A DNA stretch of 64,000 bases from Cetobacterium somerae ATCC BAA-474 (lineage in GTDB: Bacteria; Fusobacteriota; Fusobacteriia; Fusobacteriales; Fusobacteriaceae): assembly GCF_000479045.1 (NCBI RefSeq), contig NZ_KI518200.1:1-64000 (forward strand), read 5' to 3'. Position numbers and translations under genes: made by a program. A model generated the notes under the pieces. It was not told the origin of the DNA, did not search any database, and was given only the letters and a program-made list of their open reading frames with translations. Below are positions 8,930 through 17,141 of this stretch, in pieces (positions within the stretch are counted from its first letter, which is position 1; every line of letters begins with the position of its first letter).

Positions 8930-8992
8930 CTGGCTGCCATTTTAAAGACCCTATAGCTTTGCGTCATAGGGTTTCCCCTACTTTGCCTTATA
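8921..8992 (-). promoter_or_regulatory. c-di-GMP-I (GEMM) riboswitch aptamer
   Basis: Minus-strand RNA reads AAGGCAAAG, then TAGGG-GAAA-CCCTA (P2 with GAAA tetraloop), GACGCAAAGC, GGGUCUUUAAAA and GGCAGCC. These are the conserved elements of the GEMM-I class in order. It lies between a consensus promoter and an intrinsic terminator, upstream of the HD-GYP gene. The class recognises cyclic di-GMP; the sequence does not settle whether binding turns expression on or off. Confidence 0.93.
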
Positions 8993-9010
8993 AATAAAGA
9001 TTTCTCTTTA

Positions 9011-9039
9011 ATTATAATCAATCAAAACATTAAAGTCAA
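9011..9039 (-). promoter_or_regulatory. Promoter of the c-di-GMP/pilus operon
   Basis: Minus strand TTGACT (9034-9039), 17-base spacer, TATAAT (9011-9016). The expected start near 9004 lies about 12 bases before the riboswitch aptamer. It is located just after the guaB stop codon. Confidence 0.88.
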
Positions 9040-9049
9040 CTTTTTATAT

Positions 9050-10507
9050 CTATTTAGAATAGTTTGGAGCCTCTTTAGTTATAATAATATCGTGTGGATG
9101 ACTCTCTTTTAATCCTGCTCCTGTAATTTTTACAAATTTTCCATGAACTTTTAAATCTTCAATTGTTGATGTTCCACAATATCCCATTCCAGCTCTCACT
9201 CCTCCACAAAGTTGGAAAACAACATCTTTCAAACTTCCCTTATACGAAACTCTTCCCTCTATTCCTTCAGGAACTAATTTTTTAGCATCATTTTGGAAAT
9301 ATCTATCTTTCGATCCTCTTTTCATTGCTGCCATTGAACCCATTCCTACATATACTTTATATCTTCTTCCCTCATATATCATCTCTTCTCCAGGGGCTTC
9401 AGTTGTTCCTGCTAATAATCCTCCTAACATTACACAATCTGCTCCTGCCGCTAAAGCTTTTACCATGTCTCCAGATAGTTTTATTCCACCATCTGCTATA
9501 ACACCAATCCCTCTTGTTTTACAAACTTCATATACATCATTAACTGCTGATAATTGAGGAACACCTACTCCAGCTACAACTCTCGTTGTACAAATAGATC
9601 CTGGTCCTACTCCTACTTTAACAGCATTTACTCCAGCTTCTATTAAATCTAAAGCTGCTTCTGCAGTTACTATATTTCCACCAATTATGTTTAACTTAGG
9701 AAAATTTTCTCTAATCTCTTTTATTTTTTCCATAACACCTTTTGAATGACCATGTGCTGAATCTACAGTTATTATATCTACACCAGCTTCTACTAGAGCT
9801 TTTACTCTTTCTAAAGTATCTGCTCCAACACCAACTGCTCCACCAACTCTTAATCTTCCTTGAGAATCTTTACATGCAAATGGATACTCTACTAAATTAT
9901 CAATATCTTTTATTGTTATTAGTCCTTTTAACTTTCCATTTTCGTCAACTATTGGTAATTTCTCTATTCTATTTTCTAATAATATATCTTTTGCTTCTTC
10001 TAATGTTGTTCCAACAGGTGCTGTTACTAAATTTTCTTTTGTCATTATGTCACTTACTAATTGATCCATATCTTTTCTATACTTCAAATCTCTATTTGTT
10101 ATGATACCAATCAATGACCCATCTTCTTCAATTACTGGTAATCCTGATATTTTATATCTTCTCATTATCTCTTCAGCATGCCATACTGTAGAATCTTTAG
10201 TTAAAGTTACTGGATTTTTTATCATTCCGCTTTCATTTCTTTTTACTCTGTCTACTTCAGCAGCTTGATCTTCTATACTCATATTTTTATGTATAAATCC
10301 AATTCCACCTTGTCTTGCTAAAGCTATTGCTAAGTCTCCTTCTGTTACTGTATCCATCGCTGCACTTAAAACTGGAATATTCAATTCGATATCCTTTGTA
10401 AGTCTTGTTTTTAAACTCACTTCATGCGGTAATACCTCTGATCTCGCTGGAACTAATAGCACGTCATCAAAAGTTATTGCTTCTTTTATTATTTTTCCAT
10501 TCATCAT
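9050..10507 (-). CDS. guaB: IMP dehydrogenase
   Basis: Cytosolic enzyme oxidising IMP to XMP with NAD+, the first step toward GMP. 485 aa, full length. TFDDVLLVPARSE opens the TIM barrel; two CBS domains (about 95-205) are inserted in it (SGLPVIEEDGSLIGIITNRD, KLPIVDENGKLKGLITIKD). The catalytic loop GVGPGSICTTR carries the active Cys near residue 303, and the flap region follows. It lies downstream of the purine operon but after a hairpin, so it may be partly read through from purD; no good promoter is seen in the 80-base gap. The start is the first of two adjacent ATG codons, preceded by GGAGG and AGGA. The gene fits the purine context, turning the pathway product toward guanine nucleotides. 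Confidence 0.97.
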   Translation of the reverse strand: MMNGKIIKEAITFDDVLLVPARSEVLPHEVSLKTRLTKDIELNIPVLSAAMDTVTEGDLAIALARQGGIGFIHKNMSIEDQAAEVDRVKRNESGMIKNPVTLTKDSTVWHAEEIMRRYKISGLPVIEEDGSLIGIITNRDLKYRKDMDQLVSDIMTKENLVTAPVGTTLEEAKDILLENRIEKLPIVDENGKLKGLITIKDIDNLVEYPFACKDSQGRLRVGGAVGVGADTLERVKALVEAGVDIITVDSAHGHSKGVMEKIKEIRENFPKLNIIGGNIVTAEAALDLIEAGVNAVKVGVGPGSICTTRVVAGVGVPQLSAVNDVYEVCKTRGIGVIADGGIKLSGDMVKALAAGADCVMLGGLLAGTTEAPGEEMIYEGRRYKVYVGMGSMAAMKRGSKDRYFQNDAKKLVPEGIEGRVSYKGSLKDVVFQLCGGVRAGMGYCGTSTIEDLKVHGKFVKITGAGLKESHPHDIIITKEAPNYSK

Positions 10508-10547
10508 TTTCCTACTGCCTCCAATTATAATTTTCCAATTTTTAAAT

Positions 10548-10585
10548 AAAGACCTGCACTTTTTTTTAGTACTGTGCAGGTCTTT
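10548..10585 (-). terminator. Terminator after purD (bidirectional-type hairpin)
   Basis: Perfect 12-bp inverted repeat (10548-10559 and 10574-10585), loop 14 bases rich in T. The trailing U run is short on the minus strand (UUUAUUU) and longer on the plus strand. It lies between the end of purD and guaB and probably dampens, rather than blocks, read-through into guaB. Confidence 0.7.
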
Positions 10586-10587
10586 TT

Positions 10588-11838
10588 TTATTTATTTTCG
10601 TTATTATAGCACATTTTTGAGCCTATGTCATTTCTAAAAAATAATTTTTTACAATTTATTTTTTTCACATCTAAATAAGCATTCTTTTTTGCTTCTTCCA
10701 AGGTATTTCCATAAGCTACCACAGATAATACTCTTCCACCATTTGTTTCAATTTTGCCATGAACTTTTCTAGTTCCCATATGAAATACTACAGATTCTAA
10801 ATCCTTTGGTATTTCTATTTCACTTCCTATTGTTGATGATTTTGGATAATTTTCTGAAGCCATTACCACTGCTACTGTATATCTATCATCCCACTCTAAG
10901 TCTACATCTTTATTTTCCATTAAATCCAATATTGCTTTAACAAAATCTGACTTTAATCTTGGAAGAATCCCCTCAGCTTCGGGATCTCCAAATCTAGCGT
11001 TAAACTCTATCGTCTTTACACCATCTTTTGTTAACATTATTCCACCAAAAAGAAATCCTTTAAATGAAATTCCATCTTTTGCCATTCCTTTAGCCATTGG
11101 TTTTAATATTTTTTCTAAAGTTTCATCTATTACATTCGAATCAATTTTATCTACTGGTGAGTAAACTCCCATTCCACCAGTATTTGGCCCTTCATCATTA
11201 TCATAAGCTCTTTTATGATCTTGGGCTATTTCTAATGGAATTACTGTCTCGCCATTTGTTAAAGCGATTATAGAAAATTCAAACCCATCTAAGTACTCTT
11301 CTATTACAACCTTATTATTCGGGATACTAAAAGCTACTTCTAATGCTTCAATTGCCTCTGACATTAAAAATGCAACAGTTACACCTTTTCCTGCTTTTAA
11401 TCCATCCTCTTTTATAACTATTGGAGTACCTTTTTCTTCTACATACTTTACTGCTAATTCCAAGTCAGTAAATGTTTCATAATCTCCAGTAGGTACACCA
11501 TATTTTTTCATAAGTTTTTTAGCAAACTCTTTACTTGATTCAATTTTTGCAGCTTCTTTTGTAGGACCAAAGATTTTTAATCCTCTTCTTTCAAATTCAT
11601 TTACAATTCCTAAAGCAAGAACATTTTCCGGTCCCACAATTGTCAAATCTATTTTATTTTTTTGAGCAAAATCTGCTAACTCTTCTATTTTTTCTTCTGG
11701 GATATTAATCAATGTACCTAAGCTTTCCATACCAATATTCCCAGGGGCTATAAATATTTCTTTAACTAAATCACTTTCTTTTACTTTCCATGCAATTGCA
11801 TGTTCTCTTCCACCTTTTCCAACTATAAGAACTTTCAT
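10588..11838 (-). CDS. purD: Phosphoribosylamine-glycine ligase
   Basis: Second step of de novo purine synthesis: joins glycine to phosphoribosylamine with ATP, giving GAR. 416 aa, usual length. The N-terminal MKVLIVGKGGREHAIAWK is diagnostic. An ATP-grasp domain follows (KEDGLKAGKGVTVA; GPNTGGMGVYSP; FNARFGDPEAEG with metal/ATP ligands). ATG at 11838 is chosen because GGAGG stands five bases upstream; the frame is open four codons further without support. The C-terminus ends in a short basic/asparagine-rich tail after the usual end. Last gene of the pur operon, 14 bases after purH, followed by a terminator. Confidence 0.97.
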   Translation of the reverse strand: MKVLIVGKGGREHAIAWKVKESDLVKEIFIAPGNIGMESLGTLINIPEEKIEELADFAQKNKIDLTIVGPENVLALGIVNEFERRGLKIFGPTKEAAKIESSKEFAKKLMKKYGVPTGDYETFTDLELAVKYVEEKGTPIVIKEDGLKAGKGVTVAFLMSEAIEALEVAFSIPNNKVVIEEYLDGFEFSIIALTNGETVIPLEIAQDHKRAYDNDEGPNTGGMGVYSPVDKIDSNVIDETLEKILKPMAKGMAKDGISFKGFLFGGIMLTKDGVKTIEFNARFGDPEAEGILPRLKSDFVKAILDLMENKDVDLEWDDRYTVAVVMASENYPKSSTIGSEIEIPKDLESVVFHMGTRKVHGKIETNGGRVLSVVAYGNTLEEAKKNAYLDVKKINCKKLFFRNDIGSKMCYNNENK

Positions 11839-11852
11839 AAACTCCTCCAAAA

Positions 11853-13382
11853 TTAATGTTTAAAGTGCCTAACTCCTGTAAATACCATAGCTATTCCATG
11901 CTTATTACACGCCTCTATTGAAAGGGTATCTTTTATTGATCCTCCTGGTTGAATTATAGCTGTAATTCCAAATTTAGCAGCTAACTCTACTGTATCGTCC
12001 ATTGGGAAAAACGCATCAGAAGCTAAAACCGCTCCTTCACACTTTTTGTGTCCCTGCTCTAAAGCTATTTTAGCAGCACCCACTCTATTCATTTGTCCTG
12101 CCCCTATTCCTATAGTCTGGTTATCTTTTCCCACAACAATCGCATTAGACTTTACATGTTTTACAACATTCCAAGTAAATATCAATGCTTCTATCTCTTC
12201 ATCTGTTGGTTTTCTTTCAGTTACACATATAAGTTCATCTTTAGATACTTTCATCTCATCAAACTCTTGAATTAGTGCTCCATCCATAACAGATGTTACT
12301 TTCATTTTATTTAAAATTTCACTTTCCATATCAATTTGTAATACTCTTATATTTTTCTTTTGAGTAATAATATCTAAAGCTTCTTTTTCAAAACTTGGAG
12401 CTATTATAATTTCTAAAAATAATTTCGATAAATCTTCTGCAACCATTTTTGTTATACATGAATTGCTTACAACAATTCCTCCGAAAATCGATGTTTTATC
12501 AGCTTCATAAGCTTTTTTCCAAGCTTCATTTATATTTTTTCCACTTCCTACACCACATGGATTCATATGCTTAACTGCAACTACAGTTGGTTCTTTAAAC
12601 TCTTTCAATATTTCTAATGCTGCATTAGCATCTTGGATATTATTATATGATAACTCTTTCCCGTGTAATTGTTTGGCATTTCCCATAGAGTATCCTGCAA
12701 AGCTTTTTTTGTAAAACCCAGCTTTTTGATGTGGATTCTCTCCATATCTTAAGTCTTGTACTTTTTCATAAGTTACAGTTATTGTTTCTGGGAATTTTTC
12801 TTCCACTTTATTTGTTAAATACTCTGCAATTAAAGTATCGTATGATGACGTATGTCTAAATACTTTTGCTGCTAATCTCTCTCTCGTTTCTAATAAGGTA
12901 TCTCCAGCTTCTTTTAGCTCACAAACCACTGCTTTATAATCCTTTGGATCAACTATTACTGTAACTGATTTGTAATTTTTAGCTGCTGATCTTAGCATAC
13001 TTGGCCCACCTATATCTATATTTTCAATTAACTCTTCATGAGTTACATTTTTTTTAGCTAATGTTTCTTTAAATGGATATAAATTTACAACTACCATATC
13101 TATTAAATCTATTTTATTATCTTCTAAAGCTTTTAAATGATTTTTATTATCTCTAACACACAATAATGCTCCATGAACATTTGGATGTAATGTTTTTACT
13201 CTTCCATCCATAATTTCTGGAAAACTTGTAATATCCGATATACTTAATGTCTTTATCCCCGCTTCATCTAATGTTTTCTTTGTCCCACCTGTAGAAATTA
13301 TTTCATATCCTAACTCTACTAACTCTTTAGTTAATTCTACTATTCCTGTTTTATCAGATACACTTATTAACGCACGTTTCAT
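11853..13382 (-). CDS. purH: Bifunctional AICAR transformylase / IMP cyclohydrolase
   Basis: Catalyses the last two steps to IMP. 509 aa. The N-terminal MGS-like cyclohydrolase domain (about 1-145; ALISVSDKTGI, HPNVHGALL) is followed by the AICARFT domain with the KHMNPCGVGSG motif and the closing GGSIKD...MVFTGVRHFKH. No residue is obviously missing. It lies five bases after purN. Formyl-tetrahydrofolate is the expected one-carbon donor, as for purN next to it. Confidence 0.98.
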   Translation of the reverse strand: MKRALISVSDKTGIVELTKELVELGYEIISTGGTKKTLDEAGIKTLSISDITSFPEIMDGRVKTLHPNVHGALLCVRDNKNHLKALEDNKIDLIDMVVVNLYPFKETLAKKNVTHEELIENIDIGGPSMLRSAAKNYKSVTVIVDPKDYKAVVCELKEAGDTLLETRERLAAKVFRHTSSYDTLIAEYLTNKVEEKFPETITVTYEKVQDLRYGENPHQKAGFYKKSFAGYSMGNAKQLHGKELSYNNIQDANAALEILKEFKEPTVVAVKHMNPCGVGSGKNINEAWKKAYEADKTSIFGGIVVSNSCITKMVAEDLSKLFLEIIIAPSFEKEALDIITQKKNIRVLQIDMESEILNKMKVTSVMDGALIQEFDEMKVSKDELICVTERKPTDEEIEALIFTWNVVKHVKSNAIVVGKDNQTIGIGAGQMNRVGAAKIALEQGHKKCEGAVLASDAFFPMDDTVELAAKFGITAIIQPGGSIKDTLSIEACNKHGIAMVFTGVRHFKH

Positions 13383-13387
13383 CTATA

Positions 13388-13963
13388 TTATTCTCCCTTT
13401 TTAAATAACTTTGTTAAAATCATAGGATAAATTCTATGTTCTATTTCATGTATTTTATTTTTAAGATCCTCTAATCCCCATTGAGGGTCTATTTTTAATC
13501 TTTCTTGATATATTATCTCCCCTGTATCAACTCCACTATCCACATAATGAATAGTCACTCCTGTTTTACTTGCTCTAGCTTTGTATGCATCTCCAATACC
13601 ATCTTTTCCTGGAAATTCAGGTAAATAAGCTGGATGGATATTTATTATTTTATTAAAATATTCCTCCAATAATATTGGCGATATTATCCTCATATATCCC
13701 GCTAAAACTATATATTCTATCTCAGATTTTTTTAATATATCTATAATCTTCTCTTCAAATTCCATTTTTGTGTTATACTCTTTTGGATTAATAAAATAAT
13801 ATGGTATCCCTAACGACTTTGCTCTTTCTATAGCGTATGCACTCTCTTTATCAACAATTAGAACTTTAACTTCGTATCCTTTTCCCTCTCCTGACTTTTG
13901 AGCTTCAACTATCCTCTGAAAATTCCCACCATTTCCAGAAGCAAAAACAGCAATTTTTACCAT
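13388..13963 (-). CDS. purN: GAR transformylase (formyl-THF dependent)
   Basis: Transfers a formyl group from 10-formyl-tetrahydrofolate to GAR. 191 aa, the usual size. [11 protein letters not shown] forms the phosphate-binding loop; the catalytic Asn-His pair lies in [12 protein letters not shown] (about 106-108), and the catalytic Asp in [12 protein letters not shown]. Start overlaps the end of purM by seven bases. Presence of PurN rather than PurT means the pathway depends on folate, not formate, at this step. Confidence 0.96.
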   Translation of the reverse strand: MVKIAVFASGNGGNFQRIVEAQKSGEGKGYEVKVLIVDKESAYAIERAKSLGIPYYFINPKEYNTKMEFEEKIIDILKKSEIEYIVLAGYMRIISPILLEEYFNKIINIHPAYLPEFPGKDGIGDAYKARASKTGVTIHYVDSGVDTGEIIYQERLKIDPQWGLEDLKNKIHEIEHRIYPMILTKLFKKGE

Positions 13964-14982
13964 TTTATTTCTACTCCTACTTTTCTATTAACTTCCCCTA
14001 ATATCATTGGCTTTTCTTGTAACCCCTCTAATTTTTCAACTAATTTATCTAAATTTTCTTTAGATACAACAAATATGAATCCAACTCCCATGTTGAATAC
14101 ATTAAACATCTCTTTTTTAGGAATATTTCCTTTTTCTTCTAAAAATTTAAATACTTGAAGCTCATTTATATTTTTAGAATCAATTTCTACTCCCATCCCC
14201 TCAGGTATAATTCTAGGTATATTCTCATAGAATCCGCCACCTGTAACATGGCACATTCCTTTTATATCTATATTTTTTAAAACTTCTTTTACTGTTTTTA
14301 CATATATCTTTGTTGGTGTTAACAACTCTTCCCCTAAAGAGTTTTCAAATCCCTCATATATTTTTTTCAAATCTAAATTTGCATCTTTTATTATTTTTCT
14401 AACTAAAGAAAAACCGTTTGAATGAACTCCACTAGATGATATTCCTACAAGAACATCCCCTTCTTTTATGTCCTTTCCAGTTATTAAATCTTTTTTCTCT
14501 ACAGCTCCAACTGTAAATCCAGCTATATCATAATGCCCTTCACTATACATTCCAGGCATCTCTGCTGTCTCTCCCCCTATTAATGCACATTCTGCCTTAA
14601 CACATCCATCAGCTACACCTTTTACTATAGCTTCAATTTGTTCTGGATAGTTTTTCCCAACAGCTATATAATCTAAAAAATATAATGGCATTGCACCTTG
14701 AACTAAAACATCATTTACACACATAGCCACAACATCTTGACCTATTGTATCGTGTTTATCCATTTCAAATGCTAGCATTAATTTTGTTCCAACACCGTCT
14801 GTTCCACTAACTAAAACTGGTTCTTTCATTCCAAGTTCTGATAAATCAAACATTCCACCAAATGCTCCTAAACTATTCATTGCCCCTTTTACTTTAGTTC
14901 TTTCAACATGACTTTTAATTCTTCTAACTGATTCATATCCAGCTTCTAAGCTAACTCCAGCTTCCATATATTTATTGCTCAC
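13957..14982 (-). CDS. purM: AIR synthetase
   Basis: ATP-dependent ring closure of FGAM to AIR. 341 aa. Motifs: [44 protein letters not shown] and [13 protein letters not shown], all characteristic of PurM. Cytosolic homodimer in known family members. Lies between purF and purN; ends inside the purN start region (seven-base overlap), suggesting translational coupling. Confidence 0.97.
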   Translation of the reverse strand: MSNKYMEAGVSLEAGYESVRRIKSHVERTKVKGAMNSLGAFGGMFDLSELGMKEPVLVSGTDGVGTKLMLAFEMDKHDTIGQDVVAMCVNDVLVQGAMPLYFLDYIAVGKNYPEQIEAIVKGVADGCVKAECALIGGETAEMPGMYSEGHYDIAGFTVGAVEKKDLITGKDIKEGDVLVGISSSGVHSNGFSLVRKIIKDANLDLKKIYEGFENSLGEELLTPTKIYVKTVKEVLKNIDIKGMCHVTGGGFYENIPRIIPEGMGVEIDSKNINELQVFKFLEEKGNIPKKEMFNVFNMGVGFIFVVSKENLDKLVEKLEGLQEKPMILGEVNRKVGVEIKW

Positions 14983-14994
14983 TTTTATCGACCC

Positions 14995-16392
14995 CTATTT
15001 CTTTAAATTTTCTAATAAACTAAACATACTAGTTGGATATTTTCCAGTAAAACATGCTAGACATATATTTTTTCCTAATCCTTCTATCATTCCATCATTT
15101 GATAAAAATGCTAAAGAATCTGCTCCAATGTATTCTCCTAATTCTTTTGGTGATAATCTTGTACTTATCAATTCATTATATGTAGAGGTATCCACTCCAT
15201 AAAAACATGGACTTATTATTGGAGATGATGCTATTCTCATATGAACCTCTTTTGCTCCTGCATCCTTTAATAATTTTATTATATGTTTAGATGTTGTTCC
15301 TCTTACTATCGAGTCGTCTACAAGTACAACTCTCTTATCTTTAACAACAGCTTCCATAGCTGAAAGTTTCATCTTTACTCCACGTTCTCTTTGGTGCTGA
15401 TTTGGCTTTATAAATGTTCTACCCACATATCTATTCTTTACAAGTCCCATTTCATAAGGAATTCCCGAGAAATCTGAGTATCCCATTGCTGAAGATAAAG
15501 ATGAATCTGGTACTCCTATAACTATATCTGCTTCAACTGGACTTTCTTTCGCAAGTATTGCTCCACAGTTTCTTCTACTTGTATGAACATTCAAACCATT
15601 TATACTACTATCTGGTCTTGAAAAATATATGTATTCCATAGAACACATTTTATCTTGAGTACAGTCTGTATATTGAAACGACTCTATTTCATCTTTAGAA
15701 ACTTTTAAAACTTCTCCTGGCTTTAACCCTCTTATGTAATCAGCTCCTACTATTTCAAAAGCTGAACTTTCAGAACTAAACACATATCCATCTTCTAATT
15801 TCCCCATCGATAAAGGCCTAAATCCATTTTTATCTCTAATTACAAAAAGATTTTCATTATTCATTATAAGGAATGAAAAAGCTCCTTCTAATTTAGGTAA
15901 TGCTTTAAGTATTTTTTCATGAAAATCCCCAACTTCTCTCTGAATTAAGTGTCCTATTATTTCACTATCTGATGTTGTATGAAAAATACTTCCCATTGCT
16001 TCTAATTGCATTTTTAATTCTTTTGCATTTACTATATTTCCATTGTGAGCAATTACAAAGTCTCCAGTGTGAGAACGAACTAATATAGGTTGAACATTTT
16101 CAATTCCTCCTCCACCTGTTGTTGAGTATCTAACATGACCAATAGACATATTTCCAGGAAGTTTAGCTATTCTTTCTGTATTAAAAACTTCAGTTACTAA
16201 TCCTTCTCCTTTTTCTCTAATGATACTTTCTCCATCAGAGGAAGCTATTCCAGCTCCCTCTTGACCCCTATGTTGTAATGAATGTAGCCCATAATATGTT
16301 AGTTGCGCTGCATCCTCTACATTAAATACTCCAAACACTCCACACTCTTCATTTATTTTTCCACTTAAAAAATACTCTATCTCTTTTATCAT
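14995..16392 (-). CDS. purF: Glutamine PRPP amidotransferase
   Basis: Committed step of purine synthesis: PRPP plus glutamine to phosphoribosylamine. 465 aa. The nucleophile is Cys17 in EECGVFGVF, after a 16-residue propeptide that must be removed. The glutaminase domain shows LQHRGQEGAG and AHNGNIVNA; the phosphoribosyltransferase domain shows VVLVDDSIVRGTTS. Four cysteines in CSMEYIYFSRPDS, SPCFYGVD and NICLACFTGK match the [4Fe-4S] ligands of Bacillus-type PurF, so it is predicted to be an oxygen-sensitive iron-sulfur enzyme, fitting an anaerobe. Start ATG at 16392 follows GGGGT. Confidence 0.97.
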   Translation of the reverse strand: MIKEIEYFLSGKINEECGVFGVFNVEDAAQLTYYGLHSLQHRGQEGAGIASSDGESIIREKGEGLVTEVFNTERIAKLPGNMSIGHVRYSTTGGGGIENVQPILVRSHTGDFVIAHNGNIVNAKELKMQLEAMGSIFHTTSDSEIIGHLIQREVGDFHEKILKALPKLEGAFSFLIMNNENLFVIRDKNGFRPLSMGKLEDGYVFSSESSAFEIVGADYIRGLKPGEVLKVSKDEIESFQYTDCTQDKMCSMEYIYFSRPDSSINGLNVHTSRRNCGAILAKESPVEADIVIGVPDSSLSSAMGYSDFSGIPYEMGLVKNRYVGRTFIKPNQHQRERGVKMKLSAMEAVVKDKRVVLVDDSIVRGTTSKHIIKLLKDAGAKEVHMRIASSPIISPCFYGVDTSTYNELISTRLSPKELGEYIGADSLAFLSNDGMIEGLGKNICLACFTGKYPTSMFSLLENLKK

Positions 16393-16394
16393 TT

Positions 16395-17117
16395 TTACCC
16401 CACTATTTTATTTAGTCTTGCTAAAACTTCTTGATAAGCTTCTTCGATATCTCCTAAATCTCTTCTAAATCTATCTTTATCCAATTTTTTTCTAGTTTCT
16501 TTATCCCATAGTCTACAACAATCTGGTGATATCTCATCTGCTAGGATAATATTCCCTTCGTTATCTTTTCCAAACTCTATTTTAAAATCCACTAACTCAA
16601 TCCCTACTTTATCAAATAAATCTTTCAATAACTCATTGATCTTTTTAGTTTGAGAATAAATATTTTCTAACTCATCTTTTGTAGCAAGTCCTAAAGCAAC
16701 CGCATGATAATCATTTATCATAGGATCACCTAGCTCATCTTTTTTATAACATATTTCAAATATTGGGTTTTCTAAAATTTGTCCCTCTTCCATCTTAAAA
16801 AGTTTTGCAGTAGATCCTGCTAGAGTATTTCTAACAATTACTTCTAGTGGAATAATCTCTACTTTTTTACAAAGTTGAGCTCTTTCTGATAAATTTTCTA
16901 CCAAATGAGTTTCTACACCGTTTTTCTTTAAATAATCATATATTAATGTTGTAATTTGACTATTTAATATTCCTTTATTGTGTATTTGACCTTTTTTTAA
17001 ATTATTAAAAGCTGTTGCATCATCTTTATAATAAATAATAACTTCGTTAGGATTCTCTGTTTTGTATACTTTCTTTGCTTTTCCCTCATATAATTTATTT
17101 GCTTCTACTAATAACAT
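16395..17117 (-). CDS. purC: SAICAR synthetase
   Basis: Joins CAIR and aspartate with ATP to form SAICAR. 240 aa, normal length. [11 protein letters not shown] at the N-terminus, [11 protein letters not shown] and [14 protein letters not shown] (substrate-binding, with the usual SPD) are family signatures. Two bases separate it from purF, 24 from purL. The next enzyme, PurB, is not encoded in the window. Confidence 0.97.
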   Translation of the reverse strand: MLLVEANKLYEGKAKKVYKTENPNEVIIYYKDDATAFNNLKKGQIHNKGILNSQITTLIYDYLKKNGVETHLVENLSERAQLCKKVEIIPLEVIVRNTLAGSTAKLFKMEEGQILENPIFEICYKKDELGDPMINDYHAVALGLATKDELENIYSQTKKINELLKDLFDKVGIELVDFKIEFGKDNEGNIILADEISPDCCRLWDKETRKKLDKDRFRRDLGDIEEAYQEVLARLNKIVG

Positions 17118-17141
17118 TTGGTCACTCTCCCATTTTAATAT

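Noticed and set aside
8868-9021. Minus-strand frame through the c-di-GMP leader as a peptide or as an N-terminal extension of the HD-GYP protein
   Set aside because: The segment is fully explained by the riboswitch and terminator, and the ATG at 8867 has a strong ribosome site.
10524-10529. TATAAT just before guaB
   Set aside because: It is too close to the ribosome site and start codon, and no -35 box is found; guaB may depend on read-through instead.
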